DNA from: Microbispora amethystogenes
GTDB taxonomy: Bacteria > Actinomycetota > Actinomycetes > Streptosporangiales > Streptosporangiaceae
Length of the DNA stretch: 64,000 bases
NCBI RefSeq assembly: GCF_016863015.1
Contig: NZ_BOOB01000050.1
Location: 1-64,000 of the forward strand
Direction: 5' to 3'
Shown: in pieces, positions 51,607-60,708 of the stretch
Layout of the letters: each line of letters opens with the position of its first letter
Position numbering within the stretch: position 1 is the stretch's first letter
The notes under the pieces: generated by a model
Seen by the model: only the letters and a program-made list of their open reading frames with translations
The model's database searches: none
What the model was told of the DNA's origin: nothing
Made by a program: the position numbers and the translations under genes

Positions 51607-53277
51607 TCACTTGGGGAGCCGGACCGACAGGGCGTGCCGGAAGACGTCGCGGGGGTCGTAGCGCTTCTTGATCTTCTGCAGCCGGGGGTAGTTGCCCTTG
51701 TAGTAGAGGGTCTCCCAGGAGACGCCCGACGTGTTCCACTTCGGGTCCGCCAGGTCGGCGTCCGCGTAGTTGATGTAGCTTCCGGCGTTCACCGGTCCGT
51801 CCACGGGCACGCCGCCCGAGCCGGCGTACACGTCCCGGTAGAACTCCCGCATCCAGCCGATGTGCCGGGCGTCGTCGTCCGGTGAGGCCCAGCCACCGGT
51901 GGTGAAGTAGGCGCGGAGGATCGCGTCGCGGGTGGCGGTCGCCGTCGCGTCGGAGGCCACCGCGTTGATCCGCCCGCCGTAGCCGGTGAGGCTCAGGTTG
52001 GCGCCCGGGTTGGTGTAGTCCTCGCGGCTGAGATGCCGGTAGACGGCGGCGATCTGGCGGTCGGTGAAGCCCTTGCGCAGGTCGGCGGCCTTGTTCTTGG
52101 ACCGGCCCGCGGGTTCGTTCACCCAGTTCGCCTCGTCCAGGTAGGGGAGCAGCTCCAGCGTGTCGGACGCCGGCTCGATGCCGATGCCCGCCGTCATCGC
52201 CTTGGCGTGCGCGGCCATCAGGCTCTCCACGCCCGCGACGCCGGCGTCGCCGCCCACGATGAAGCCGAGCTGCCCGGCGGAGCGGTGGCTCGCCAGGAGA
52301 ACCCCCCAGAGAGCGGCGTACGGCGAGCTCGGCGCGCTGTTCGCCTCGTACCAGTCGCAGTAGTTGCGCAGGAGCCGGGAGAAGGTCTTCTCGTCCATCG
52401 ACTCCCACGGCCACATGACGATCCTCCTGCGCATGGCGGCCGGGGCCTTCGGCAGCAGGCGCGCCGGATCCGTGCCGTCCGCGCCGGGGGAGCCGTCTGG
52501 GGAGCCGTCTGGGGAGCCGTCCGGGGAGCCGTCTGGGGAGCGCAGCCAGAATCGCGTCACGACGCCGAAGTTGCCGCCGCCTCCGCCGGTGTGCGCCCAC
52601 CACAGGTCCCGCTCGGGGTCTCCGGCGTCGCGCGTCGCCACGACCACCCGGGCCCGGCCGGAGGCGTCGACGACCACGACCTCCACCGCGTACAGGTGAT
52701 CGGCGGCCAGGCCGTACCTGCGGGAGAGGAAGCCGTAGCCGCCGCCCGTGATGTGGCCGCCGACCCCGACCGAGGGGCAGGAGCCCGCGGGGATCGTCAC
52801 GCCCCAGCCCGTGAAGAGCGCCTTGTAGACCTGTCCCAGCGTGGCGCCCGCTCCGACGGCGAAGGCCCTGCGCCGCTCGTCGTAGGTGACGCCGGACATG
52901 GGCGACAGGTCGATCAGCGTCTCGACCTCCGGCGACGCGGTGAAGTTCTCCAGGCAGTGCCCGCCGCTCCGTACGGCGATCCGCCGGCCCGCCGCCACCG
53001 CCCGGCCGACCGCCTCGGCGACCTGCTCGGCCGAGCCCACCACCTGCACGGACTGGGGCCGGCCCCGGAAACGCCGGTTGTGGCTGAGCAGCAGACTGTC
53101 GTAGCGGGGATCGCCGGGGCCGATGACGACCGGCCCGAAGGGCCGTTCACATCCGTCCGCGGACGGGGCGGCCCTTGCCGGGCGTGCCACGGCGGGCACG
53201 CCCGCCGCCGACGTGAGCGCGGCGGCTCCGCCGACGGTGGCGCCGGTCAGGAAAGCACGACGTCCCAAACCCTCCAC
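51607..53277 (-). CDS. Tat-secreted bicovalent FAD oxidoreductase, BBE family
   Basis: 556 residues. GTG 53277 has AGGAG 7-8 nt upstream and starts a textbook Tat signal (GRRAFLTGATVGGAAAL, cleavage near PARA/AP). The longer frame to 53397 has no ribosome site. The FAD domain has SGGHCLENF (histidine link) and GSCPSVGVGG (cysteine link), so FAD is held twice, as in oligosaccharide and late-stage antibiotic oxidases. C-terminus NYPRLQKIKKRYDPRDVFRH. It likely oxidises a sugar or the finished product outside the cell. A four-copy 12-bp repeat inserts SPDGSPDGSPDGSPDG mid-protein. Confidence 0.9.
   Translation of the reverse strand: MEGLGRRAFLTGATVGGAAALTSAAGVPAVARPARAAPSADGCERPFGPVVIGPGDPRYDSLLLSHNRRFRGRPQSVQVVGSAEQVAEAVGRAVAAGRRIAVRSGGHCLENFTASPEVETLIDLSPMSGVTYDERRRAFAVGAGATLGQVYKALFTGWGVTIPAGSCPSVGVGGHITGGGYGFLSRRYGLAADHLYAVEVVVVDASGRARVVVATRDAGDPERDLWWAHTGGGGGNFGVVTRFWLRSPDGSPDGSPDGSPDGSPGADGTDPARLLPKAPAAMRRRIVMWPWESMDEKTFSRLLRNYCDWYEANSAPSSPYAALWGVLLASHRSAGQLGFIVGGDAGVAGVESLMAAHAKAMTAGIGIEPASDTLELLPYLDEANWVNEPAGRSKNKAADLRKGFTDRQIAAVYRHLSREDYTNPGANLSLTGYGGRINAVASDATATATRDAILRAYFTTGGWASPDDDARHIGWMREFYRDVYAGSGGVPVDGPVNAGSYINYADADLADPKWNTSGVSWETLYYKGNYPRLQKIKKRYDPRDVFRHALSVRLPK
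52489..52536. repeat. Four 12-bp tandem repeats inside the oxidase gene
   Basis: Units GGAGCCGTCTGG starting 52489, 52501, 52513 (one change) and 52525. In frame, so they add four PDGS units in a loop. Confidence 0.92.
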
Positions 53278-53968
53278 AGCCTGTCTCCTCTCCGCGGCGC
53301 CTCCCGGCAGCGCGTCCAGACGGGCGCCTCCTGGAGCCGCCTCACTCGCACGGGACGGCACGAACGCGGCGTGCCGTCGCGGCACCATCATGATCATTTA
53401 CGTCATGGGGGCGCATCTCCTGAATTGCGGTCTTGCACAGCCGAAACCGCCCGCGTGAAAGCGAGTGCCACGCGCTCGCTCCGGTGGGCCATGTCGCTTC
53501 GCGCCGGAGTGACCGTGCCGGACGACACCGTTCGCCAAGGCCGTCGCCGTTCGCCAGGCCGTCGCTTCGGCCGCATCGGCGCTCCGGCCAGAGCCCGGCC
53601 GGGCCGTGCGGTGGCCGTCGGACGGGGGCCGGTCCCCGGGCGGGCGATGTGGGCGGGGAGGGCCGCACTTCAGAAGAGGCCCGGGGCAGGCACGGACGGT
53701 CATCCTGAGGACGTGGGTGGTCGCGACGCCGATCCCACCAGGTCGGCGGCTACGTCCTTCCACGCAGTGTCCGGATCTGTGCCCGCAGTGCCCGGACCTC
53801 TGCCCGGCCCGCGTCCGCAGGGACCGGCCCGAGGTCCCGGCACTGTGACCGGCACTGTGTTCTGGGCCTCTGCCCGGAGCCGTGCCGGGCCCGCCCGAGG
53901 CGGTGCGGATGGCGTTCGCCGGTCCGGGAGTGCCCTGATCACCGCGAGACCGTGACAAGGAGACGACG
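53278..53968. other. 691-bp region without a clear gene
   Basis: It separates the leftward oxidase from the rightward enediyne operon, so promoters for both should lie here. The open frames seen are arginine/proline-rich shadows. The last 250 bp hold imperfect repeats (CTGCCCGG and ACCGGCACTGTG repeated around 53780-53870). CAATTCAGGAG near 53415 precedes a start-like ATG but leads only to a poor frame. Confidence 0.5.
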
Positions 53969-54946
53969 ATGGCGCGTAGTGGCATCACGCATGATTCGTT
54001 CCGGGCCGCCGCACCGGCGGCGACCCCCGCACCGGCCGGAGGCCGGTTCCCGCCCTCGCGGGCACTGGTCGCCGTGCTGAGCGGCCTGGCCGGCTTCCTG
54101 CTGACCGTGGTCTGGTCGGCGGAGTTCGTCGACCGGACCATCGGCGGCAGCGTGGCCGGCTCGCTGCTGGGCCATCCGGCGCTGGAGACGCCGATCACGG
54201 GGGTGGTGGCCGGGACGGTCTTCGCCTTCGTCTCCGGCCTGGCCGGCACGTTCACCGCCTGCAATGTGGCCGTCTTCGGCGCGCTGGCGCCGATGCTGGG
54301 CGGGGCCGGCGGCCGGAGGCGCCGCCTGCTGCTCGCGCTCAGGCCGCTGGGGTGGCTGGCGGCGGGCATGCTGACCGTCTCGGCCTGCTACGGCGCGGTC
54401 GTCGGGTTCGTGGGCACTCGGATGCCGCAGTTCTCGACCACGCAGAACGCGGCGGGCGGGCTGTCGGCCCGGACCATCCAGTCGATGGTCATCTTCGGTC
54501 TGATCGGCCTGTCGATGACCTACCTCGGGCTCGCCGCGCTCGGCATCGTGCCCGACCCCTTCGACCGGATCTCCCGGCGCTTCCCCCAGGCGCGGGTGGT
54601 CTTCATGGGAGCGCTCGTCGGCGGTTTCCTGATCGGGCGGCCGTTCCCGCTGTTCCGGCACCTGTTCAGGGACGCGGCGGAGAGCGGCAACCCGCTGTAC
54701 GGCGCGCTGGCCTTCGCCCTGCAGTCGATCGGCAACATCGCCGTCATGGCCCTGCTGTTCCTGATCCTGGTCTACTTCGCCGGAGGCCGGCTGCACCGGT
54801 GGCTGACCGCCACGCCGTACCGGCTCGCGGTCGTGACGGCGGCGCTGCTGATCGTCGCCGGTGTCTTCACCTTCCTGTACTGGGACGTCAGGCTTCTCGC
54901 CGGGCGCGGGGTCATCCCGTGGTACCCCACCGCTCCCTGGGCCTGA
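53969..54946 (+). CDS. Polytopic membrane protein of the enediyne operon
   Basis: 325 residues with about six hydrophobic helices (RALVAVLSGLAGFLLTVVW, then VVAGTVFAFVSGLAGTFTACN and others). Cys98 (FTACN) and Cys140 (SACYG) sit in two neighbouring helices, reminiscent of DsbD/CcdA electron-transfer membrane proteins, but I do not recognise the family firmly. ATG 53969 with AAGGAGA. It is first of the run leading to pksE, 103 bp before the first DUF1702 gene. A possible redox or transport role in warhead maturation or self-protection is inference. Confidence 0.7.
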   Translation: MARSGITHDSFRAAAPAATPAPAGGRFPPSRALVAVLSGLAGFLLTVVWSAEFVDRTIGGSVAGSLLGHPALETPITGVVAGTVFAFVSGLAGTFTACNVAVFGALAPMLGGAGGRRRRLLLALRPLGWLAAGMLTVSACYGAVVGFVGTRMPQFSTTQNAAGGLSARTIQSMVIFGLIGLSMTYLGLAALGIVPDPFDRISRRFPQARVVFMGALVGGFLIGRPFPLFRHLFRDAAESGNPLYGALAFALQSIGNIAVMALLFLILVYFAGGRLHRWLTATPYRLAVVTAALLIVAGVFTFLYWDVRLLAGRGVIPWYPTAPWA

Positions 54947-55049
54947 CGGTGATCCGGCAACAGGGCAATCCGGGAGATGCGCCCCAAATCAGCACGGACA
55001 AGGATGAGAACGTCACTTTCCGTCAAGGACCGAGCATGAGGGAGGACCG

Positions 55050-56051
55050 ATGCCGACCGCCTTCGGCTCGCTGCGCAGGCTTCTGCTGACGCCGTCGCTT
55101 CGGGACGTCACCTTCGAACGGCGTGGGTTCCCGGTCACGGCCACGGACGCGACCCGGCGGCTCGAGGCCGTCCCGCAGTCGGTCGTCTGCGGCTTCGAGT
55201 GGGGGATCGACGCGCAGGATCAGTGGGAGGTCGAGCGCCGGCTCGACCTGGTGGAGCCGGAGATGCGCGGCTTCGCGTACGAAGGCGCCACGATGGCCTT
55301 CACGATCCTCGACGCGATGGGCCCGCGACGCGGCGACCGTACGCGCCGCCTGCTTCTCGGGCCGGGCCGGCCGCACATCTTCCTCGCCTACATCGGCATC
55401 GGGTTCGCCATGGCGCGCCTGCCGAGGCAGCTGTGGAAGAAGGTGGTCCCGCACCTGACCGGGTCTCCGTACCACCCCACGATGAGCTGGCTCGCGGTGG
55501 ACGGTTACGGGTTCGACCGCGCCTACTTCGACACCCGGCGCTGGGTCGACCGCCAGGAGAGACCGGCCCCCTATGCGTGGGAGGGCTCGCCCGGCTACTT
55601 CCTGCGGGCGGTGGACCAGGGCATCGGCCGGGCGCTGTGGTTCATCCACGGCGCCGTCGCCACGGAGGTGGCCGCGGCCGTGGGCCGCTTCGCCTCCGGC
55701 AGGCGGGCCGATCTGTGGAGCGGAGTCGGGCTCGCCGCGGCGTTCGCCGGCGGATGCGACCCGGCCGGCCTGGCGCAGGTGCGGCGGCTGTCCGGCGAAC
55801 ACCACGCCGACCTGGCCCAGGGAGCGGTCTTCGCCCTCAAGGCCCGCCACTACTCGGGGTGCGTCCCCGCGCACACGGCGGCGGCCGCCGAGGCCTTCGC
55901 CGGGCTCTCGGTCGCGGGGGCCGTCGCCCTCGCCGACGACTGCGCCGTCGATCCCGGCACCAGGGGCGAGGTGCCCTCGTACGAGCTGTGGCGGCGCGGG
56001 GTGCGCCACCACTTCGCCGCCTCCGCCGGCGTCGCCCGGTCCGCGTCCTGA
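55050..56051 (+). CDS. unbL: DUF1702 enediyne cassette protein (UnbL family), copy 1
   Basis: 333 residues. Conserved stretches shared with copy 2 are SLRRLLLTPSL, MRGFAYEGATMAF, YIGIGFAMARLPR, LAVDGYGFDRAYFDTRRW, DQGIGRALWFIHG and ADLWSGVGLAAAFAGG. This is the DUF1702/UnbL family, one of the few genes conserved with PksE in enediyne clusters; its reaction is unknown, but it is considered needed for the warhead. ATG 55050 with GGAGGACCG. A 10-bp tandem repeat starts at its stop. The short proposed name follows the published warhead-cassette naming. Confidence 0.9.
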   Translation: MPTAFGSLRRLLLTPSLRDVTFERRGFPVTATDATRRLEAVPQSVVCGFEWGIDAQDQWEVERRLDLVEPEMRGFAYEGATMAFTILDAMGPRRGDRTRRLLLGPGRPHIFLAYIGIGFAMARLPRQLWKKVVPHLTGSPYHPTMSWLAVDGYGFDRAYFDTRRWVDRQERPAPYAWEGSPGYFLRAVDQGIGRALWFIHGAVATEVAAAVGRFASGRRADLWSGVGLAAAFAGGCDPAGLAQVRRLSGEHHADLAQGAVFALKARHYSGCVPAHTAAAAEAFAGLSVAGAVALADDCAVDPGTRGEVPSYELWRRGVRHHFAASAGVARSAS

Positions 56052-56110
56052 GGTCTCCCCAGGTCTCGTGGCGTCTCCTGGCGTCTCCTGATGTCCGCTG
56101 ACGTCTCCTG
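56051..56110 (+). repeat. Six 10-bp tandem repeats after unbL copy 1
   Basis: Units in consecutive blocks, consensus NNGTCTCCTG, degenerate in three copies. The array begins at the stop codon and carries further TGA triplets. Confidence 0.8.
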
Positions 56111-56666
56111 ACGGGAGTCTCCGGACCGGCGCCCGGGCACCGGCTGCGAGATGTCGGCGCCACGCCCAGGTGTGGGCAACGCGGCTCGACGTGACCGGCG
56201 TCCCGGGTCCACCCCGGGACGCCGGTCGCATCGCCGGGTCCGCCGGCGGACGAACGACCCCGTCGCGGTCCGCGCGGGTCCTTTCCCGGCGCATCCCTCG
56301 GCGAAGGCCCACCGGTGAGTCCCAGGGCGAAACCCACGGCGTGCCCTTCGAACGGCGTACGCCCTGATGGCGCGGGCGGGATCGATGCTTCCCGATCGCC
56401 GTCTCCGCATCGCCGTGCCCCCATCGCCGTGCCCGGGTCTCCGGTGCCGCTCTGTCACGCCCGGAAACCGCCCGGAAAAGGGTCATCCGGATTACCGGTC
56501 GCGTCTGAATACATTCTTCCGGCGTGCTCGACAGCCATCTCACGTTTATTATGCCGCCCCGGCCCTCCGCACATTCGGAGATGACAGCGGTTCGGCCGCT
56601 CTGGTTACGCTGACGTGGATTACGAGAATCTGCACGCCGGAAATCAGAGGATGGCGGGAGGACGAG
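56052..56666. other. 615-bp gap between the two DUF1702 genes
   Basis: No convincing gene. It starts with the 10-bp repeat array. The last 130 bp become AT-richer (TTTATTATG near 56545, GATTACGAGAAT near 56617-56628) and probably hold a promoter for the second DUF1702 gene and the unbV-unbU-pksE run, which otherwise has no gap. The frame that extends the second DUF1702 gene to 56367 is not used, see that entry. Confidence 0.5.
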
Positions 56667-57650
56667 TTGACCAAGGCAGCACGGGCCCTGAGGCGTCGCA
56701 TGCTGACGCCGAACGTATCGGCCACAAGACTCGACATACGCGGTTTTCACGAGAAAAACCCAGCCGCCCGCGATCTTCTGGAGACGATCGGCCGGGTGTT
56801 TCTCACAGGTTTCGCGGACGCCGCCGAGGCACGTTATCCGGCGGACGCGGAAATTCGACTGGAAGAGATTCCGGACCGGTTCCGGGGATTCGCCTACGAA
56901 GGCGCCGCGATGGGGTTCGCCGTCGTCGACGCGCTGTCCCCCCTGGGCGGCCGGCGGATCGCCCGCTTCCTGGAAGGACGGGGGCGCGACCACGACTACA
57001 TGGTCTACGTCGGCGTCGGATGGGCGATGGCGCGGGTCCCGAGGTTCCGCTGGCCGCGCGCGGAGGAGATGGACCCTCTGCTGAAGTGGCTCGCGCTCGA
57101 CGGCTACGGCTTCCACCAGGCCTACTTCCACACTCGCAGGTACGTCCACGAGCAGTACCAGGACCCGCGGTTCCCCTGGCCCGGGGGCGACGGGCGGGGG
57201 TACGCCCCGCACGCGATCGACCAGGGCATCGGACGGGCGCTGTGGTTCGTCGGCGGCACCGACGTCGACCAGGTCGCCACGCTCATCGAGAGGTTCCCCG
57301 AGCACCGGCGGGCCGACCTGTACAGCGGCACCGGGCTCGCGGCCACGTACGCGGGCGGCGCCGACGAGGCGGAACTGCGCTCGCTGGCGTGGCGCGCCGG
57401 GGAGTACCGGCCCCAGGTCGCCCAGGGTTCCGCGTTCGCGGCCGAGGCCCGGATCCGCGCCGGTCTGATCGTGCCCCACACGGGCGTCGCCACGGCGGTG
57501 TTCTGCGACACGACGCCGGAGGAGGCGGCCCGCGTCTCCCGTGTGGCGCGCCCCGGTGACGACGAGGCCAGGCGGGATCCCGCGGCCTACGAGATGTGGC
57601 GCCGGCGGGTCGCGGACAGCTTCGCCGAGTCCGGAAGGGTTTCACGATGA
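56667..57650 (+). CDS. unbL: DUF1702 enediyne cassette protein (UnbL family), copy 2
   Basis: 327 residues from TTG 56667. The frame is open to 56367, but GGGAGG lies 5 nt before the TTG, and the resulting TKAARALRRRMLTP aligns with the start of copy 1 (PTAFGSLRRLLLTP). Shared blocks: FRGFAYEGAAMGF, YVGVGWAMARVPR, LALDGYGFHQAYFHTRRY, DQGIGRALWFVGG and ADLYSGTGLAATYAGG. It is a diverged paralogue of the gene at 55050. It overlaps unbV by ATGA, so it belongs to the core operon. Two copies may form a heteromer. Confidence 0.88.
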   Translation: MTKAARALRRRMLTPNVSATRLDIRGFHEKNPAARDLLETIGRVFLTGFADAAEARYPADAEIRLEEIPDRFRGFAYEGAAMGFAVVDALSPLGGRRIARFLEGRGRDHDYMVYVGVGWAMARVPRFRWPRAEEMDPLLKWLALDGYGFHQAYFHTRRYVHEQYQDPRFPWPGGDGRGYAPHAIDQGIGRALWFVGGTDVDQVATLIERFPEHRRADLYSGTGLAATYAGGADEAELRSLAWRAGEYRPQVAQGSAFAAEARIRAGLIVPHTGVATAVFCDTTPEEAARVSRVARPGDDEARRDPAAYEMWRRRVADSFAESGRVSR

Positions 57651-59683
57651 CAGGGACACTCAGCCGGCTGCGCGGGCAACTGCCGGGAATCGTCGCGCTG
57701 GCCGTCATGGTCGTCGGCTTCCTGGTGGTCCGCCCGCCCGTGCCCTCCGCCGCCGAGACGGCGAGCGTGGCGCAGAGGTACGCCTTCGCGCCGATGTCCA
57801 TCGGGATGCCGAGCGGATATCCCGAGCAGACGATCCGCAAGGTGAACAAGGACTACGCCGACATCGACGCCTGGATCTCCTCCGTCGGGGCCGGGATAGC
57901 GATGAACGACCTCGACGGCGACGGCCTCGCCAACGACCTGTGCGTCACCGACCCGCGCATCGACCAGGTGGTCGTCACCCCCGTGCCGGGAGCGCGCTCC
58001 GGCCGGTACGCGCCGTTCGCGCTGGACCCGCGCCCGCTGCCGATGAACCACGCGATGGCCCCGATGGGCTGCGTCCCCGGCGACTTCAACGAGGACGGCA
58101 GGATGGACCTGCTCGTCTACATGTGGGGCCGCACCCCGATCGTCTACCTGGCCAAGGCCGGCGCCCAGACCGGCGCCGACGCCAAGAGCGGCGCCGACGC
58201 GAAGACCGACGCGGACGCGTTGACCGCCCAGGCGTACGTGCCGGTCGAACTGGTCCCCGGCTCGGGCACGGGCACCTACACGGGACCGCAGTGGAACTCC
58301 AACACGGCCGTCGTGGACGACTTCGACGGTGACGGCCACGACGACATCTACATCGGCAACTACTTCCCCGACGGGCCGGTGCTCGACGACACCGTCAGCG
58401 GTGGCGTGTCGATGAACCGGTCGCTGTCCAACGCGATGAACGGCGGCGCGGACTTCGTCCTGCGGTGGACCGGAGCCACCGGCGGCTCCCGCCCGTCGGT
58501 CTCCTTCCAGTGCGTCGAGAACGTCCTGCCCGAGGACGTCTCCAAGGGCTGGGTGCTCGCCGCCGGAGCCAACGACCTCGACGGCGACATGCGGCCGGAG
58601 CTGTACCTCGCCCAGGACCACGGCAGGGACGCCCTGCTCCACAACCAGTCCACCCCGGGGAAGATCCAGTTCACTCCGGTGTCGGGCGTGCGCACGCCGA
58701 TGACCCCCAAGTCCAAGCGGATCGGCGCCGACTCGTTCAAGGGCATGGGCGTCGACTTCGGCGATCTCAACGGCGACGGCGTCTACGACATGTTCGTCAG
58801 CAACATCACCACCTCCTACGGCGTGCAGGAGAGCAACTTCCAGTACATGTCGACCGCCCGTGACACCTCCGCCGTACGGGCGGACCTGGCCGGCGGCACG
58901 GCGCCGTGGGAGGACCGCAGCGCCGAGATGGGCACGGCCTGGTCGGGCTGGGGCTGGGACGTCAAGATGGCCGACTTCGACAACAGCGGCAGGCTCGCCA
59001 TCGTGCAGGCGGACGGGTTCGTCAAGGGCCAGACCGACCGGTGGCCGCAGCTGCAGGAGCTGGCCGCGGCCAACGACCTGGTGGTGGAGCACCCCTGGCT
59101 GTGGCCGAACGTCAGGGCGAACGACGACATCGCCGGCCACCAGACGCTGAACTTCTTCGCCAGGCGCGACGACGGCGGCGGGTACGCCAACGTGGCCGGG
59201 GATCTCGGCCTGGCCGTGCCGACGCCGACCAGGGGCATCGCCACCGGGGACGCCGACGGCGACGGCCGGCTCGACTTCGCCGTCGCGCGGCAGTGGGGCG
59301 AGCCCGTGTTCTACCACAACCAGAGTCCCTCCACCGGCTCGTTCCTCGGGCTGCGGCTGACCCGCGACCCCGCGCCGGGCGCCGCCGGGTATGCGCAGGG
59401 GACGCCGGACGGCCCGGGGACGCCGGCGGTCGGGACGCAGGTGACCGTGACCACGCCCGACGGCCGCAGGCTCGTCTCCCGGGTCGACGGCGGCAGCGGG
59501 CACTCGGGCAAGCGCAGCAGCGAGGTGCACGTGGGCCTCGGCCAGAACGTCTCGGAGCCCGTGCAGGTGCGGCTGTGCTGGCGCGACGGCACCGGCGAGA
59601 TACGCGAACAGGAGCTGTGGCTGCGGCCGGGATGGCACTCGCTGCGCCTCGGCACGCAGGCGAAGGAGAGGCAGGCGGCATGA
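57647..59683 (+). CDS. unbV: UnbV, FG-GAP/ASPIC enediyne cassette protein
   Basis: 678 residues. An N-terminal membrane anchor (QLPGIVALAVMVVGFLVV, near 10-28) leads into seven FG-GAP/VCBS-like repeats with calcium-type loops: DLDGDGLAND, DFNEDGRMD, DFDGDGHDD, DLDGDMRPE, DLNGDGVYD, DFDNSGRLA and DADGDGRLD. The C-terminus (SFLGLRLTRDPAP to LRPGWHSLRLG) is the ASPIC/UnbV domain with HSGKRSSEVHVGLGQ. Function in warhead biosynthesis is not established; the protein is probably extracytoplasmic. A GADAKS-type repeat sits near residues 178-190. ATG 57647 overlaps the upstream stop. Confidence 0.93.
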   Translation: MTGTLSRLRGQLPGIVALAVMVVGFLVVRPPVPSAAETASVAQRYAFAPMSIGMPSGYPEQTIRKVNKDYADIDAWISSVGAGIAMNDLDGDGLANDLCVTDPRIDQVVVTPVPGARSGRYAPFALDPRPLPMNHAMAPMGCVPGDFNEDGRMDLLVYMWGRTPIVYLAKAGAQTGADAKSGADAKTDADALTAQAYVPVELVPGSGTGTYTGPQWNSNTAVVDDFDGDGHDDIYIGNYFPDGPVLDDTVSGGVSMNRSLSNAMNGGADFVLRWTGATGGSRPSVSFQCVENVLPEDVSKGWVLAAGANDLDGDMRPELYLAQDHGRDALLHNQSTPGKIQFTPVSGVRTPMTPKSKRIGADSFKGMGVDFGDLNGDGVYDMFVSNITTSYGVQESNFQYMSTARDTSAVRADLAGGTAPWEDRSAEMGTAWSGWGWDVKMADFDNSGRLAIVQADGFVKGQTDRWPQLQELAAANDLVVEHPWLWPNVRANDDIAGHQTLNFFARRDDGGGYANVAGDLGLAVPTPTRGIATGDADGDGRLDFAVARQWGEPVFYHNQSPSTGSFLGLRLTRDPAPGAAGYAQGTPDGPGTPAVGTQVTVTTPDGRRLVSRVDGGSGHSGKRSSEVHVGLGQNVSEPVQVRLCWRDGTGEIREQELWLRPGWHSLRLGTQAKERQAA

Positions 59684-60708
59684 CCACCCAGACCAGCACA
59701 CCACCCCGGCACGATCCGAAGGTCATCACGGCGCTGCGGCGCTTCGCCATCTCGATCTCGGTGTTCAACGCCCTGGGCTACACCGTCCTCGGCTTCGAGC
59801 AGCCATGGTTGTGGCCCTTCATCGCCCTCGCCACCGGCTACACGGTCGAGATCACGCTGGAGACGCTCGGCGCCCGGGCCGAGGGGCGCCCGCCCCGCTT
59901 CGCCGGGAACGGCGTGCGCGGCCTGGTCGAGTTCCTCTATCCGGCCCACATCACCAGCCTCGCCGTGAACATGCTGATCTACGTCAACGACCAGGTCCAG
60001 GTGATGATGTTCGGGGTGGTCGTCGCCGTCGGCGCGAAGTGGGTGCTGCGGGCGCCCGTGCGCGGCAGGCTGCGCCACTTCATGAACCCCTCCAACCTCG
60101 GCATCGCGGTCATCCTGCTGCTGTTCCCGTGGGCCAGCATCGCGCCGGGCTACCACTTCACCGAGCGTGTCGGCGCCCCGTTCGACTGGCTGATCCCGGC
60201 CATCATCCTGGTCGCGGGCACGATGATCAACGCGAAGCTGACCGGCCGCATGTGGCTGGTCGCCGGTTGGGTGAGCTTCTTCGCCCTGCAGGCGGTCGTC
60301 CGCGGTCTCGTCTTCGGCACGGCGATCCCCGGCGCGCTGGCGGTGGTCACCGGCGTCGCGTTCGTCCTCTACACCAACTACATGATCACCGACCCCGGCA
60401 CCACGCCGTCCCGGCCCGCCGCGCAGTTCGCCTTCGGGGCGGGGGTCGCGACCGTCTACGGGATCCTGACCGCGATCCACATCGCGTACGGCCTGTTCTT
60501 CGCCACCGCGGCGGTCTGCCTCGTCCGCGGCACGTACCTGTGGGCGCTGCACGTCTCCGAGCGGGCCAGGCTCCGGCGGGAGGCGCAGGAGCGCGCGGCC
60601 GCCGAGCCGGCCGCCCCGAGCGTGACGCCCGGCACCCTGCAGCCCGACGCCAAGCAGCCCGTCGCCAAGCAGCCCGTCGCCAACGGCCGGAAGGCGGTGC
60701 CGGCATGA
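59680..60708 (+). CDS. unbU: UnbU, polytopic enediyne cassette protein
   Basis: 342 residues with about eight helices (ISVFNALGYTVLGFEQPWLWPF, LYPAHITSLAVNMLIYV, VAFVLYTNYMITDPGTTPSR). The MNPSNLGIAVILLLFPW block and the TDPGTTPSRP region resemble the NQR2/RnfD family of flavin-carrying membrane redox proteins. A proline-rich, repeated C-tail follows (KQPVAKQPVA). Fused by ATGA overlaps to unbV and pksE, so it is made in step with the PKS. Proposed membrane electron-transfer role in warhead formation, not proven. Confidence 0.9.
   Translation: MTTQTSTPPRHDPKVITALRRFAISISVFNALGYTVLGFEQPWLWPFIALATGYTVEITLETLGARAEGRPPRFAGNGVRGLVEFLYPAHITSLAVNMLIYVNDQVQVMMFGVVVAVGAKWVLRAPVRGRLRHFMNPSNLGIAVILLLFPWASIAPGYHFTERVGAPFDWLIPAIILVAGTMINAKLTGRMWLVAGWVSFFALQAVVRGLVFGTAIPGALAVVTGVAFVLYTNYMITDPGTTPSRPAAQFAFGAGVATVYGILTAIHIAYGLFFATAAVCLVRGTYLWALHVSERARLRREAQERAAAEPAAPSVTPGTLQPDAKQPVAKQPVANGRKAVPA

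Noticed and set aside
50450..51661. A 403-residue plus-strand frame over the StrG-like gene
   Set aside because: The 215-residue StrG-like frame has the metal-binding residues and a good start; this one is an out-of-frame shadow.
53433..53708. A 91-residue frame in the gap before the enediyne operon
   Set aside because: Arginine/proline-rich, no ribosome site, and shadowed by other frames; nothing supports a gene.
56315..56584. An 89-residue frame between the two DUF1702 genes
   Set aside because: Composition typical of non-coding GC-rich DNA; the second DUF1702 gene starts later.
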